From: Avoscillospira sp045579045 | GTDB lineage: Bacteria > Bacillota > Clostridia > Oscillospirales > Oscillospiraceae | DNA length: 33,986 nucleotides | Direction of reading: 5' to 3' | NCBI GenBank assembly: GCA_045579045.1 | Contig: JAZNLL010000090.1 | Span: 1 to 33,986 of the forward strand | Shown: positions 15,276 to 20,984 of the stretch, piece by piece | Numbering within the stretch: the stretch's first letter is position 1 | How the letters are laid out: the number at the start of each line of letters is the position of its first letter | Program-made: the position numbers and the translations under genes | The notes under the pieces: generated by a model | What the model saw: the letters and a program-made list of their open reading frames with translations, nothing else | Databases searched by the model: none | Told to the model about the DNA's origin: nothing

Positions 15276-16547
15276 TTGGAAATTATCTTCTTGTTGTTGT
15301 TGATATACCTTTTTTCGATGATACGAGAAAAAATAAAAGAATTATGGAAAAAACTTAGAGAAAAAGCAGAACGAAAAAAAGATATAAAAAAATGGTATCA
15401 ATATAAACTTCAGGAAGTTAGCACGAATTACGAAGGTAGAATTAAAGAGATTCAAAAGGACTACGAAAAGAGAATTAAATCAATAGAAGAACAATACAAA
15501 ACAAAAATCAGAATGTTAGAATCGAGTAGAATGCAACTTGAAAGAAATAACAACGAATTACAAGATGAAAAAGAAAAGTATAAAAGAATGTTTGAGAATT
15601 ACAAGTCAAATCTTACTGCAATACCTTACATGGCGGGTATGATAGCTGATATAGAAACATACGGATTGGAACGACTGGCACTTGGTTTGTCTTGGGGAAC
15701 GGCAAGGGAACGCTTAAACAAAGTGAAATCTATTAGAGAAATCCGCAAAGATGCAAAAGCCATGGTCGAAAAGAATAAAGAAGCACAGTATCAACTGGCA
15801 TATTTGATGGAGCTGTTTCCAAATCTTGCGGATGTCATTGAATGTGACTTCAAATCACTTCCGGCTGTAGAGGTAAGTGAGCTGGCAGAATATGACAGCA
15901 CACGGGAATACCTATCAAAAGAAGAATATGCAGCACTTTCTGTTACGGAAAGAAATCAGCTTGCCTTAGACCGATATATAAACTCACATAATAAAACAAA
16001 GTGGCAAATCGGACGGGACTACGAACAATATGTGGGTTATCAGTATCGAAAAAAAGGATATGATGTAGACGATTTCGGCTCGTACATGGGCATGGAAGAC
16101 CTTGGCAGAGATATTATTGCAAAAAAAGATGGAATCGTATTGATTATCCAATGCAAATATTGGAGTTCAATAAAGTTAATACACGAAAAACACATCACGC
16201 AGCTATATGGAACCATGGTAAGCTACTGCATAGAGAATAAAGTAGATCAAGCGAAAGTGAAGGGTGTTCTGATTACAAACATCGAACTCTCGGAAATGGC
16301 AAAGAAAATGGCAGCCTATTTGAATATCCAGTATGTGGAAAACTACGCAATGGGACAGTATCCTTGCATCAAATGCAACATAGGACACGGTGTGGATGGT
16401 GAAACAAAGATATACCATTTGCCGTTTGACCAGCAGTATGATGCAACAAAGATAAAAAAGAAAGGCGAGTTCTACGCCATGACTGTTTCAGAAGCGGAAG
16501 CTGCCGGGTTCAGAAGAACATATAAGTGGTTTGGAAGCAAACAATAA
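15276..16547 (+). CDS. Membrane-anchored Mrr-like PD-(D/E)xK nuclease (moron, possible defence gene)
   Basis: The protein has 423 residues; TTG 15276 is the likely start, with AAGGA at 15260-15264. Residues 2-16 form an N-terminal membrane segment (EIIFLLLLIYLFSMI). Residues about 17-115 are a highly charged coiled coil. Residues about 240-345 are an Mrr-type restriction endonuclease domain with E250 in GRDYEQYVGY, D275/D279 in DLGRDIIA and Q292-C-K294 (the PD-(D/E)xK core QxK). The C-terminal 45 residues (IYHLPFDQQYDATKI...AEAAGFRRTYKW) resemble the Ada-type metal-binding tail seen on some nucleases but lack its cysteines. The gene is visibly AT-rich, has its own terminators on both sides, and so looks like a horizontally acquired lysogenic-conversion gene. 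Target is unknown. Confidence 0.75.
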   Translation: MEIIFLLLLIYLFSMIREKIKELWKKLREKAERKKDIKKWYQYKLQEVSTNYEGRIKEIQKDYEKRIKSIEEQYKTKIRMLESSRMQLERNNNELQDEKEKYKRMFENYKSNLTAIPYMAGMIADIETYGLERLALGLSWGTARERLNKVKSIREIRKDAKAMVEKNKEAQYQLAYLMELFPNLADVIECDFKSLPAVEVSELAEYDSTREYLSKEEYAALSVTERNQLALDRYINSHNKTKWQIGRDYEQYVGYQYRKKGYDVDDFGSYMGMEDLGRDIIAKKDGIVLIIQCKYWSSIKLIHEKHITQLYGTMVSYCIENKVDQAKVKGVLITNIELSEMAKKMAAYLNIQYVENYAMGQYPCIKCNIGHGVDGETKIYHLPFDQQYDATKIKKKGEFYAMTVSEAEAAGFRRTYKWFGSKQ

Positions 16548-16585
16548 TAAACAGGCACCAAAACGGTGCCTGTTTATTATTTTGC
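16543..16585. terminator. Long bidirectional terminator after the Mrr-like gene
   Basis: A perfect 17-bp inverted repeat (16543-16559 with 16565-16581), loop AAAAC, overlaps the stop codon and is flanked by A and T tracts, so it can stop transcription in both directions. Confidence 0.9.
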
Positions 16586-16588
16586 TTA

Positions 16589-16617
16589 TTGACAAAATGT
16601 AGCAACAATAATATACT
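16589..16617 (+). promoter_or_regulatory. Sigma-A promoter of the RHH gene: TTGACA-17-TATACT
   Basis: TTGACA lies at 16589-16594 and TATACT at 16612-16617, with a 17-base spacer. It is one of the best promoters in the prophage and expected to be active in the lysogen. Confidence 0.85.
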
Positions 16618-16631
16618 ATATGTAGCAACAA
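16597..16631. promoter_or_regulatory. Direct repeat operator ATGTAGCAACAA x2 across the RHH promoter
   Basis: Identical 12-mers lie at 16597-16608 (in the spacer) and 16620-16631 (just after the -10), starts 23 bases apart, about two helical turns. RHH repressors commonly bind short direct repeats overlapping their own promoter, so this is probably an autoregulatory operator. Confidence 0.6.
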
Positions 16632-16647
16632 AAAAGGAGGTGAAATA

Positions 16648-16821
16648 GTGGTTGCTAAAATGGGAAGACCGATTTCAGAAAAGCCAAAGGATTATATGCT
16701 CCGAGTTCGAATGGATCAAGAAACATTAGAAATGCTGGATAAATGTTGCGAGGCAGAAAATAAGTCCAGATCGGAGGTTGTTAGAGAAGGCGTTAAAGAT
16801 CGGTACAAGAAGATAAAATAG
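16648..16821 (+). CDS. Ribbon-helix-helix (CopG/Arc-like) DNA-binding protein
   Basis: This 57-residue protein starts at GTG 16648, seven bases after AGGAGG (16635-16640). A basic MGRPISEKPKDYM arm leads into a beta strand LRVRMDQETLEML, a helix (DKCCEAENKS) and a second helix with the turn SRSEVVREGVKDRY, the standard RHH layout. It would dimerise and insert the paired strand in the DNA major groove. It has its own consensus promoter bracketed by direct repeats, and probably represses itself and perhaps the two genes downstream. It may be a lysogeny-maintenance or moron regulator rather than the main phage repressor. Confidence 0.8.
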   Translation: MVAKMGRPISEKPKDYMLRVRMDQETLEMLDKCCEAENKSRSEVVREGVKDRYKKIK

Positions 16822-16859
16822 AGTGTTGGAGCCCATGTCCAAGGATCTCCAACACTCTA
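16819..16859 (+). terminator. 13-bp stem-loop after RHH gene, weak terminator or attenuator
   Basis: A perfect 13-bp inverted repeat (16819-16831 with 16847-16859) overlaps the RHH stop codon, with a 15-base loop. No T tract follows directly, so it may stabilise or attenuate the message rather than end it. Confidence 0.45.
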
Positions 16860-16977
16860 CCCATACCGTTTTAGAAAGGAATTTGCATTATGTCCAACAT
16901 GCAATGCCAACGGTAAATCTACTATACCACAGGCAATCCTTTCACACAAGATTTATTTTGAGGAAGGAACTATAATT

Positions 16978-17250
16978 ATGTCTAATATCTCCACAAATTA
17001 CAAAGATTTGACCGGCGAATGGTCATCCGTTGAGGATGTCGGTGTTCGACTGGCTATTGCAAGAGGTGCCTTAAAAGTCGGTGCCATGGCCGTCCACGAT
17101 CATGACGGCTGCGTGGGAACAATCTCTGAGGAAATGGATGATTTTACATTCGTTCTGGATTATTTTCTGGAAGGATTGGAAATCAGATGTACGGAGATCT
17201 GTGATGTTCTAAGAGCGAAGAACAACGCTGCGAAGGAAGGGGTGGCGTAA
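16978..17250 (+). CDS. Hypothetical phage protein
   Basis: The protein has 90 residues; ATG 16978 follows GAGGAAGGA by about eight bases. It is acidic and mixed alpha/beta (DVGVRLAIARGALKVGAMAVHDHDGCVGTISEEMDDFTFVLDYFLEGLEI), with no membrane segment and no catalytic signature I recognise. It is directly joined to the antirepressor: its stop codon ends where the next ATG begins. It is therefore probably co-expressed with the antirepressor in early or lytic-switch transcription. The 156-base leader upstream holds a stem-loop and an imperfect inverted repeat (about 16874-16886 with 16933-16943). Confidence 0.65.
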   Translation: MSNISTNYKDLTGEWSSVEDVGVRLAIARGALKVGAMAVHDHDGCVGTISEEMDDFTFVLDYFLEGLEIRCTEICDVLRAKNNAAKEGVA

Positions 17251-18009
17251 ATGGCTATGGAGCTTATGACCTTCCAGAATGAAGAATTTGGAGAGATCAG
17301 AACCTTGGAGCGGGCAGGAGAGCCTTGGTTCTGTTTGGCAGATATTTGCAGACCGCTTGGGATAAAAGCGTATGACTGCAGAAAGAGACTAAAAGAAGAG
17401 GGTATTGATACAATCCATACCCCTACAACCGGCGGCATACAAGCAATGTTGTTCGTCAACGAAGCAAATCTGTACCGAGCTATCTTCCAGAGCCGCAAGC
17501 CGGAAGCGGAACGCTTCACCGACTGGGTGACGGAAGAAGTGCTGCCGTCCATCCGCCGCACCGGCAGCTATACGGCAAAACCTGCCATGACCCCGGTGCA
17601 GCTGCTTGCCAATCAAGCCCAGCTCCTTGTGGAGCAGGAACGGCGGATCGCCATCGTGGAAGATAAACTGGATCGTGCCATGGTCGCCATGGCCGGTCCC
17701 CAGGGAGACAGATGGTTGGAGGATATGAAAGAAGCCATTGCACAATACTGCAAGCTCACCGGCCTCACTCAGACCTCCGGCAGAGGTCGCCTGTATGCAG
17801 AACTTGACCGGGAAGCCAAGTGCAACACAGATGCCCGGCTGAAGCACCTCCGGGAGCGGAAGAAGAAAGCCGGAACCACCAGACGGGAATACATGGCAAT
17901 GACCAAACTGGATGCCATTGCCATAGACGGGCGGCTCCGTGTTGCCTTTGAAGGTGTCGTCCGCCGCATGATCGCCCAAGCGGAATTGACAAAAAGCAAT
18001 CCGGCATAA
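17251..18009 (+). CDS. Phage antirepressor, Bro-N plus ORF6C domains
   Basis: The protein has 252 residues. Residues about 5-105 are a Bro-N domain (GEIRTLERAGEPWFCLADICRPLGI, later LYRAIFQSRKPEAERFTDWVTEEVLPSIRRTG), the DNA-binding module of phage antirepressors. Residues about 120-150 are a linker coiled coil, and about 155-245 match the ORF6C-type C-terminal domain (KLTGLTQTSGRGRLYAELDREAKC, REYMAMTKLDAIAI). Antirepressors of this type bind or displace the lysogenic repressor and promote induction. It follows the 90-residue gene with no gap and is the last gene before the attachment site; the cognate repressor is not in this window. Confidence 0.93.
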   Translation: MAMELMTFQNEEFGEIRTLERAGEPWFCLADICRPLGIKAYDCRKRLKEEGIDTIHTPTTGGIQAMLFVNEANLYRAIFQSRKPEAERFTDWVTEEVLPSIRRTGSYTAKPAMTPVQLLANQAQLLVEQERRIAIVEDKLDRAMVAMAGPQGDRWLEDMKEAIAQYCKLTGLTQTSGRGRLYAELDREAKCNTDARLKHLRERKKKAGTTRREYMAMTKLDAIAIDGRLRVAFEGVVRRMIAQAELTKSNPA

Positions 18010-18112
18010 TCCGAACTTTTTAACAGATTTTTGTTCTTGAAGAAATCTTGCGGAATTACAAACACACTACACACGAAAATCCGCAAACCATTGAAAATAC
18101 TGGACTTTTTTA

Positions 18113-18160
18113 TGAATGGGGTTCAAGAGGCCCTGAGTTCGAATCTCAGCACTCGGACCA
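18113..18160 (+). other. attR: 3' half of tRNA-Pro(GGG) at the prophage right end
   Basis: From 18113 to 18160 the sequence matches the 3' half of a tRNA: anticodon loop ATGGGGT (anticodon GGG), 3' anticodon stem TCAAG, variable loop, perfect T stem-loop around TTCGAAT, acceptor CACTCGG and encoded ACCA. The 5' half (acceptor CCGAGTG, D arm) is absent. It aligns base for base with the 3' half of tRNA-Pro(CGG) at 19949-20025 except a few compensated changes. This is the duplicated target left by integration in a tRNA gene, so the intact gene should be at the left end. Bases 18010-18112 hold nothing I can identify. Confidence 0.75.
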
Positions 18161-18198
18161 AAACGACCTAAAAACGAAGGTTTTTAGGTCGTTTTTCT
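18161..18198 (+). terminator. Terminator of the original tRNA-Pro(GGG) gene
   Basis: A perfect 15-bp stem (18161-18175 with 18180-18194), loop GAAG, with trailing Ts, directly after the CCA. It fits as the chromosomal terminator of the tRNA cut by the prophage. Confidence 0.88.
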
Positions 18199-18215
18199 AT
18201 GCTTTTGAGACGGAG

Positions 18216-18311
18216 TCAGCGTTCGCTGATGTGATAGTCGATCTCCGCAAAAATGTAGTCATCCACATCGCCGCCGGGGCAGCTTAAAGTCTGCAAAATA
18301 TATCTGTCCAT
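18216..18311 (-). CDS. Possible 31-residue protein
   Basis: On the minus strand AGGAGG lies seven bases ahead of an ATG at 18311, and the frame runs 31 codons to TGA. The peptide begins MDRYILQTLSCPGGDVDDY and ends AEIDYHISER, acidic with one cysteine. A good ribosome binding site and normal composition favour a real gene, but it is short and no clear promoter is seen in the 100 bases upstream. It could be a truncated remnant disturbed by events at the tRNA locus. Confidence 0.4.
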   Translation of the reverse strand: MDRYILQTLSCPGGDVDDYIFAEIDYHISER

Positions 18312-18383
18312 GTAAATTCCTCCTGATTTTGAATACCTGATATTCTATGCCGGAAAGCTGACTGTTATGACGGAATTCTTACC

Positions 18384-18412
18384 TTGACATAAAAAAGTCT
18401 CTGGGATAGAAT
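18384..18412 (+). promoter_or_regulatory. Promoter of tRNA-Arg: TTGACA-17-TAGAAT
   Basis: TTGACA is at 18384-18389 and TAGAAT at 18407-18412 with a 17-base spacer, nine bases before the mature tRNA start. Confidence 0.85.
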
Positions 18413-18420
18413 AGGCACAT

Positions 18421-18497
18421 GCCCCTGTAGCTCACCTGGATAGAGCGTACGCCTCCTAAGCGTAAGGTAGTGAGTTCGAGTCTCGCCGGGGGTGCCA
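18421..18497 (+). tRNA. tRNA-Arg(CCT)
   Basis: A complete 77-base cloverleaf with encoded CCA. D arm GCTC...GAGC, anticodon stem TACGC/GCGTA with loop CTCCTAA (anticodon CCT, codon AGG), T arm GTGAG/CTCGC around TTCGAGT, acceptor GCCCCTG/CGGGGGT. The first acceptor pair is G.T, which is unusual but tolerated. A G+C-rich hairpin at 18499-18519 follows without a T tract. Confidence 0.93.
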
Positions 18498-18498
18498 A

Positions 18499-18519
18499 GG
18501 GCGCGCCTTCGGTGCGCCC
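18499..18519 (+). terminator. GC-rich hairpin after tRNA-Arg
   Basis: A 9-bp stem (18499-18507 with 18511-18519, one G.T pair) around TTC. It lacks a T run, so it may act as a processing or weak termination element and allow read-through into the M20 gene, which has no promoter of its own that I can see. Confidence 0.45.
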
Positions 18520-18546
18520 ATTTGATTATCGAAAAGGATGTGCGTT

Positions 18547-19884
18547 ATGGATAAAATCATTCAGGCTGTTGAGAAGTTCAGACCTTTGATTCTGGAAGCG
18601 GAACGCTATATCTGGGCCAATCCGGAGACCGGCTATAAAGAATTCAAAACCTCCAAGTATATGGAAGACAAGTTTACCGAACTGGGTTATGACATTGTAA
18701 AACCCCATGATATCACCGGTTTTTATACAGTGATCGATACCGGCAGAGAAGGACCGGAACTGCTGATCCTTGGTGAGCTGGATTCCATCATCTGTCCTGC
18801 TCATAAGGATGCCGATCCTGTCACCGGTGCAGTACACTCCTGCGGTCACAATGCCCAGTGCGCCGCCCTCTTAGGCGTTGCTGCAGCTCTGAAAGAACCG
18901 GGCATGCTGGATGAACTGTCCGGCAGGATTCGTCTGTGTGCCGTACCTGCGGAGGAACTGTTGGAACTCGAATACCGTGCCAAACTGAGAGAGCAAGGGA
19001 AGATCAAATACTTCGGCGGCAAAACAGAGTTTCTGCATCGCGGTTATTTTGACGGTGTGGATCTGGCCTTTATGGTGCATACCACGGTTGAACCCAAATT
19101 CTATTCCAAACAAGGATCTGTGGGCTGTCTTGCAAAGAGCATCATTTATAAAGGTACAGCAGCTCACGCCGGCGGTACTCCATGGAAAGGACGAAACGCC
19201 CTTTACGCCGCAACCTGTGGCTTGAACGCAGTCAATGCCATCCGGGAGACATTTAAGGATTCTGACTGTATTCGTGTCCATCCCATCATCACCCATGGCG
19301 GTGACATGGTCAACGCCATTCCCGAAGTCGTAACGCTGGAGAGCTATATCAGAGGTTTGTCTTTTGAGGCAATCGAAGATGCCAATAAAAAGGTAAACCG
19401 TGCGTTGACAGGTGCGGCTATCTCTCTGGGTACGAATATTGAGATCATTGATATGCCCGGTTATGCACCTCATCACAATGCATCTGATATGATCGAAGTG
19501 GCCAGAGATGCCTACGAACAGCTGACCGGTGAAAGTTTCCCTGTTGACGATGACTATACGACAGGCAGTACCGATATGGGCGATCTTTCCTGCGTAATGC
19601 CCATCGTCCATCCTTACGCGCCGGGAGCAGCCGGCAAGAGTCACGGCAACGATTATCAGATTGTTGACCCGGAAAAAGCCTGCGTGACCAATGCCAAATG
19701 GCAGCTTGCCATGGTGAAGCTGCTGCTTGGCAACGGTGCCGAACGGGCCAAGCAGATCGTGGCGAATTTCAAGCCCCAATTCGAATCCAAGGAAGCCTAC
19801 CTGGCCTATATGGACAGTCTGAATACCAACGGAGACAGAATTGATTACCACGAGGACGGAACCGCCTTTGCAAAGCTTGATTAA
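18547..19884 (+). CDS. M20 family amidohydrolase/peptidase (AbgB-like)
   Basis: The protein has 445 residues; ATG 18547 is preferred because AAAAGGA (18532-18538) is eight bases upstream, while ATG 18538 touches that site. The M20 pattern is clear: an N-terminal WANPETGYKEFKTSKYM helix, VHSCGHNAQCAALLG with metal ligands at C99/H101, VPAEE (the general base Glu), AHAGGTPWKGRNALYAA in the lid domain, and ITHGGDMVNAIPE. Members hydrolyse N-acyl amino acids or p-aminobenzoyl-glutamate-type amides with a divalent metal. The two-metal site looks complete. It stands alone between two tRNA genes and probably shares the tRNA-Arg transcript. Substrate cannot be read from sequence. Confidence 0.88.
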   Translation: MDKIIQAVEKFRPLILEAERYIWANPETGYKEFKTSKYMEDKFTELGYDIVKPHDITGFYTVIDTGREGPELLILGELDSIICPAHKDADPVTGAVHSCGHNAQCAALLGVAAALKEPGMLDELSGRIRLCAVPAEELLELEYRAKLREQGKIKYFGGKTEFLHRGYFDGVDLAFMVHTTVEPKFYSKQGSVGCLAKSIIYKGTAAHAGGTPWKGRNALYAATCGLNAVNAIRETFKDSDCIRVHPIITHGGDMVNAIPEVVTLESYIRGLSFEAIEDANKKVNRALTGAAISLGTNIEIIDMPGYAPHHNASDMIEVARDAYEQLTGESFPVDDDYTTGSTDMGDLSCVMPIVHPYAPGAAGKSHGNDYQIVDPEKACVTNAKWQLAMVKLLLGNGAERAKQIVANFKPQFESKEAYLAYMDSLNTNGDRIDYHEDGTAFAKLD

Positions 19885-19908
19885 GCCTGTTTGATGCCAG
19901 AATTCTTC

Positions 19909-19937
19909 TTGACACAACCCCTGTTTGCCCCTATAAT
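19909..19937 (+). promoter_or_regulatory. Consensus promoter of tRNA-Pro: TTGACA-17-TATAAT
   Basis: TTGACA at 19909-19914 and TATAAT at 19932-19937, spacer exactly 17, eleven bases before the tRNA. Confidence 0.95.
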
Positions 19938-19948
19938 AGGATGGCAAT

Positions 19949-20025
19949 CGGGGTGTGGCGAAGTTTGGTATCGCGCTTGGTTCGGGTCCAAGAGGCCTCG
20001 GGTTCGAATCCCGACACTCCGACCA
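19949..20025 (+). tRNA. tRNA-Pro(CGG)
   Basis: A complete 77-base cloverleaf with encoded CCA. Acceptor CGGGGTG/CACTCCG, D arm GCG...CGC, anticodon stem CTTGG/CCAAG with loop TTCGGGT (anticodon CGG, codon CCG), T stem TCGGG/CCCGA around TTCGAAT, discriminator A. Its own consensus promoter precedes it and a terminator overlaps the final A. Confidence 0.95.
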
Positions 20026-20062
20026 AAAAAGAAAGTTCACCGAAAGGTGAGCTTTCTTTTTT
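20025..20062 (+). terminator. Terminator of tRNA-Pro(CGG), member of a repeated hairpin family
   Basis: A 16-bp stem (20025-20040 with 20047-20062, one T.G pair) extended by C-G around a GAAA tetraloop, ending in a T run. Nearly the same hairpin is found at 22112-22148. Confidence 0.92.
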
Positions 20063-20070
20063 GTATGAAA

Positions 20071-20172
20071 TGGTCGACGAACCCGAGGCCTCTTGCATTT
20101 CAATCCATGGCCTCGGGAACAAAGTGCGAAGCACTGCCGGTTCCCTCGGGTTCGAATCCCGACACTCCGCTC
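20071..20172. repeat. Cluster of tRNA-Pro-derived fragments downstream of tRNA-Pro(CGG)
   Basis: Three fragments lie here. Bases 20144-20169 are an exact 26-base copy of tRNA positions 19996-20021 (T arm and acceptor). Bases 20078-20095 are an exact inverted 18-base copy of 19989-20006. Bases 20109-20117 are a further 9-base direct copy, able to pair with 20082-20090 as a hairpin. The 350-base gap between the M20 gene and the TauE-like gene otherwise contains only the tRNA, its signals and a promoter. The fragments look like scars of an integrated element or repeated recombination at the tRNA 3' end. Confidence 0.7.
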
Positions 20173-20187
20173 CGGATAGAAAGATTG

Positions 20188-20216
20188 TTGATTAAATTTG
20201 CTTAATATGGTACGAT
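20188..20216 (+). promoter_or_regulatory. Promoter of the TauE/SafE-like gene: TTGATT-17-TACGAT
   Basis: TTGATT at 20188-20193 and TACGAT at 20211-20216, 17-base spacer. Transcription would begin close to the hairpin at 20217-20241. Confidence 0.6.
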
Positions 20217-20241
20217 AAAGCCCAAGTCGGAGGTGGGCTTT
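20217..20241 (+). promoter_or_regulatory. Hairpin presenting the ribosome binding site of the TauE/SafE-like gene in its loop
   Basis: A perfect 8-bp stem (20217-20224 with 20234-20241) has the nine-base loop AGTCGGAGG, which contains the GGAGG site. The TTG start at 20243 follows at once, so folding would control access of ribosomes. Confidence 0.5.
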
Positions 20242-20242
20242 C

Positions 20243-20968
20243 TTGAATTTCTTGGATAGCATTTTCTTGCTTTTTGTTGGATTGGGAGGGGGATTCGTGC
20301 AAAGAGTCAGCGGTTTTGGACTTGGAATATTTGCTATGATGTTCTTACCGTTTATCCTGCCATCGCACACGGCAGCTGCAACGATTTCCACACTCTTTTC
20401 ATGCGTGACATCGACTTATAATGCCATTCGACACAGAAGAAATGTGGCTTACAGGACAGTTTTGCCTATGTTGGTGGCTGCTCTGATTACCATTCCCATT
20501 GCCGTTTATTTCTCTGCAAAAGTTCCGACAGCAACATTCAAACGTCTGCTTGGTGCCATATTGATCCTTTTAAGCATCTATTTTATATTTTTCAGCAAGC
20601 ATTTCCGTGTAGCTCCCACTCGTTTGAATGGAGCGATTGCCGGCACGTTGGGAGGTACCTTAAGTGGACTTTTTTCCACAGGAGGTCCACCGGCCGTTCT
20701 ATATCTCAGCAATGCGACCGAAAATAATATTACCTATTTTGCCTCAATCCAGTTTTACTTTTGTTTCACTAATTTATATTCAACGGCTACACGGGTTCTG
20801 AATGGTATGATTACCACCGAGATACTCCTATACGCAATTGTAGGTACAATCGGTTGTATGGCCGGCGATTTACTTGGCAGAGCTGTATTTGAAAAGCTTA
20901 ACAGCATCCGACTGAAGCAAATCATATACCTCGGTATGATCATCAGCGGCTGCACAATGCTTTTTTAA
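20243..20968 (+). CDS. TSUP family (TauE/SafE) membrane transporter
   Basis: The protein has 241 residues and starts at TTG 20243, positioned by GGAGG at 20229-20233. About seven to eight membrane segments are visible (for example FLLFVGLGGGFVQRVSGFGLGIFAMMF, LLGAILILLSIYFIFF). Two copies of the family's inverted-repeat signature are present: GGFVQRVSGFGLG near residue 18 and GGTLSGLFSTGGPPAVLYL near residue 135. The family moves sulfite, sulfoacetate, taurine-derived or other small organic acids across the cytoplasmic membrane. A second anion permease follows 16 bases downstream, so they likely form one operon. Substrate is not determined. Confidence 0.88.
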   Translation: MNFLDSIFLLFVGLGGGFVQRVSGFGLGIFAMMFLPFILPSHTAAATISTLFSCVTSTYNAIRHRRNVAYRTVLPMLVAALITIPIAVYFSAKVPTATFKRLLGAILILLSIYFIFFSKHFRVAPTRLNGAIAGTLGGTLSGLFSTGGPPAVLYLSNATENNITYFASIQFYFCFTNLYSTATRVLNGMITTEILLYAIVGTIGCMAGDLLGRAVFEKLNSIRLKQIIYLGMIISGCTMLF

Positions 20969-20984
20969 GTACAAATTATGCTTA

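Larger units (their letters stand above)
1..18160 (+). mobile_element. Prophage, right-hand portion (left end outside window)
   Basis: Every gene from the window start to the antirepressor at 18009 is on the plus strand and fits a temperate phage: holin, endolysin, tail and ejection proteins, a polyvalent giant protein, moron genes with their own promoter or terminator, and a Bro-N antirepressor. The right border is a 3' half of a tRNA-Pro gene without its 5' half at 18113-18160, as expected of an attR left by tRNA-targeted integration. No integrase, terminase, portal or capsid gene is visible, so these should lie to the left. The absence of a tape-measure gene between the tail genes hints at a short-tailed phage. 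Confidence 0.88.

Noticed and set aside
16890..16916. Nine-codon leader peptide ORF (MSNMQCQR) before the 90-residue gene
   Set aside because: There is a fair AAAGGAA site, but the peptide carries no regulatory codon run and the following hairpins do not form a clear attenuator. Too short to support.
19891..20205. Open frame of about 100 codons through tRNA-Pro and its fragments
   Set aside because: It crosses a tRNA gene and a terminator hairpin. The similar peptide read on both strands comes from the palindromic terminator.
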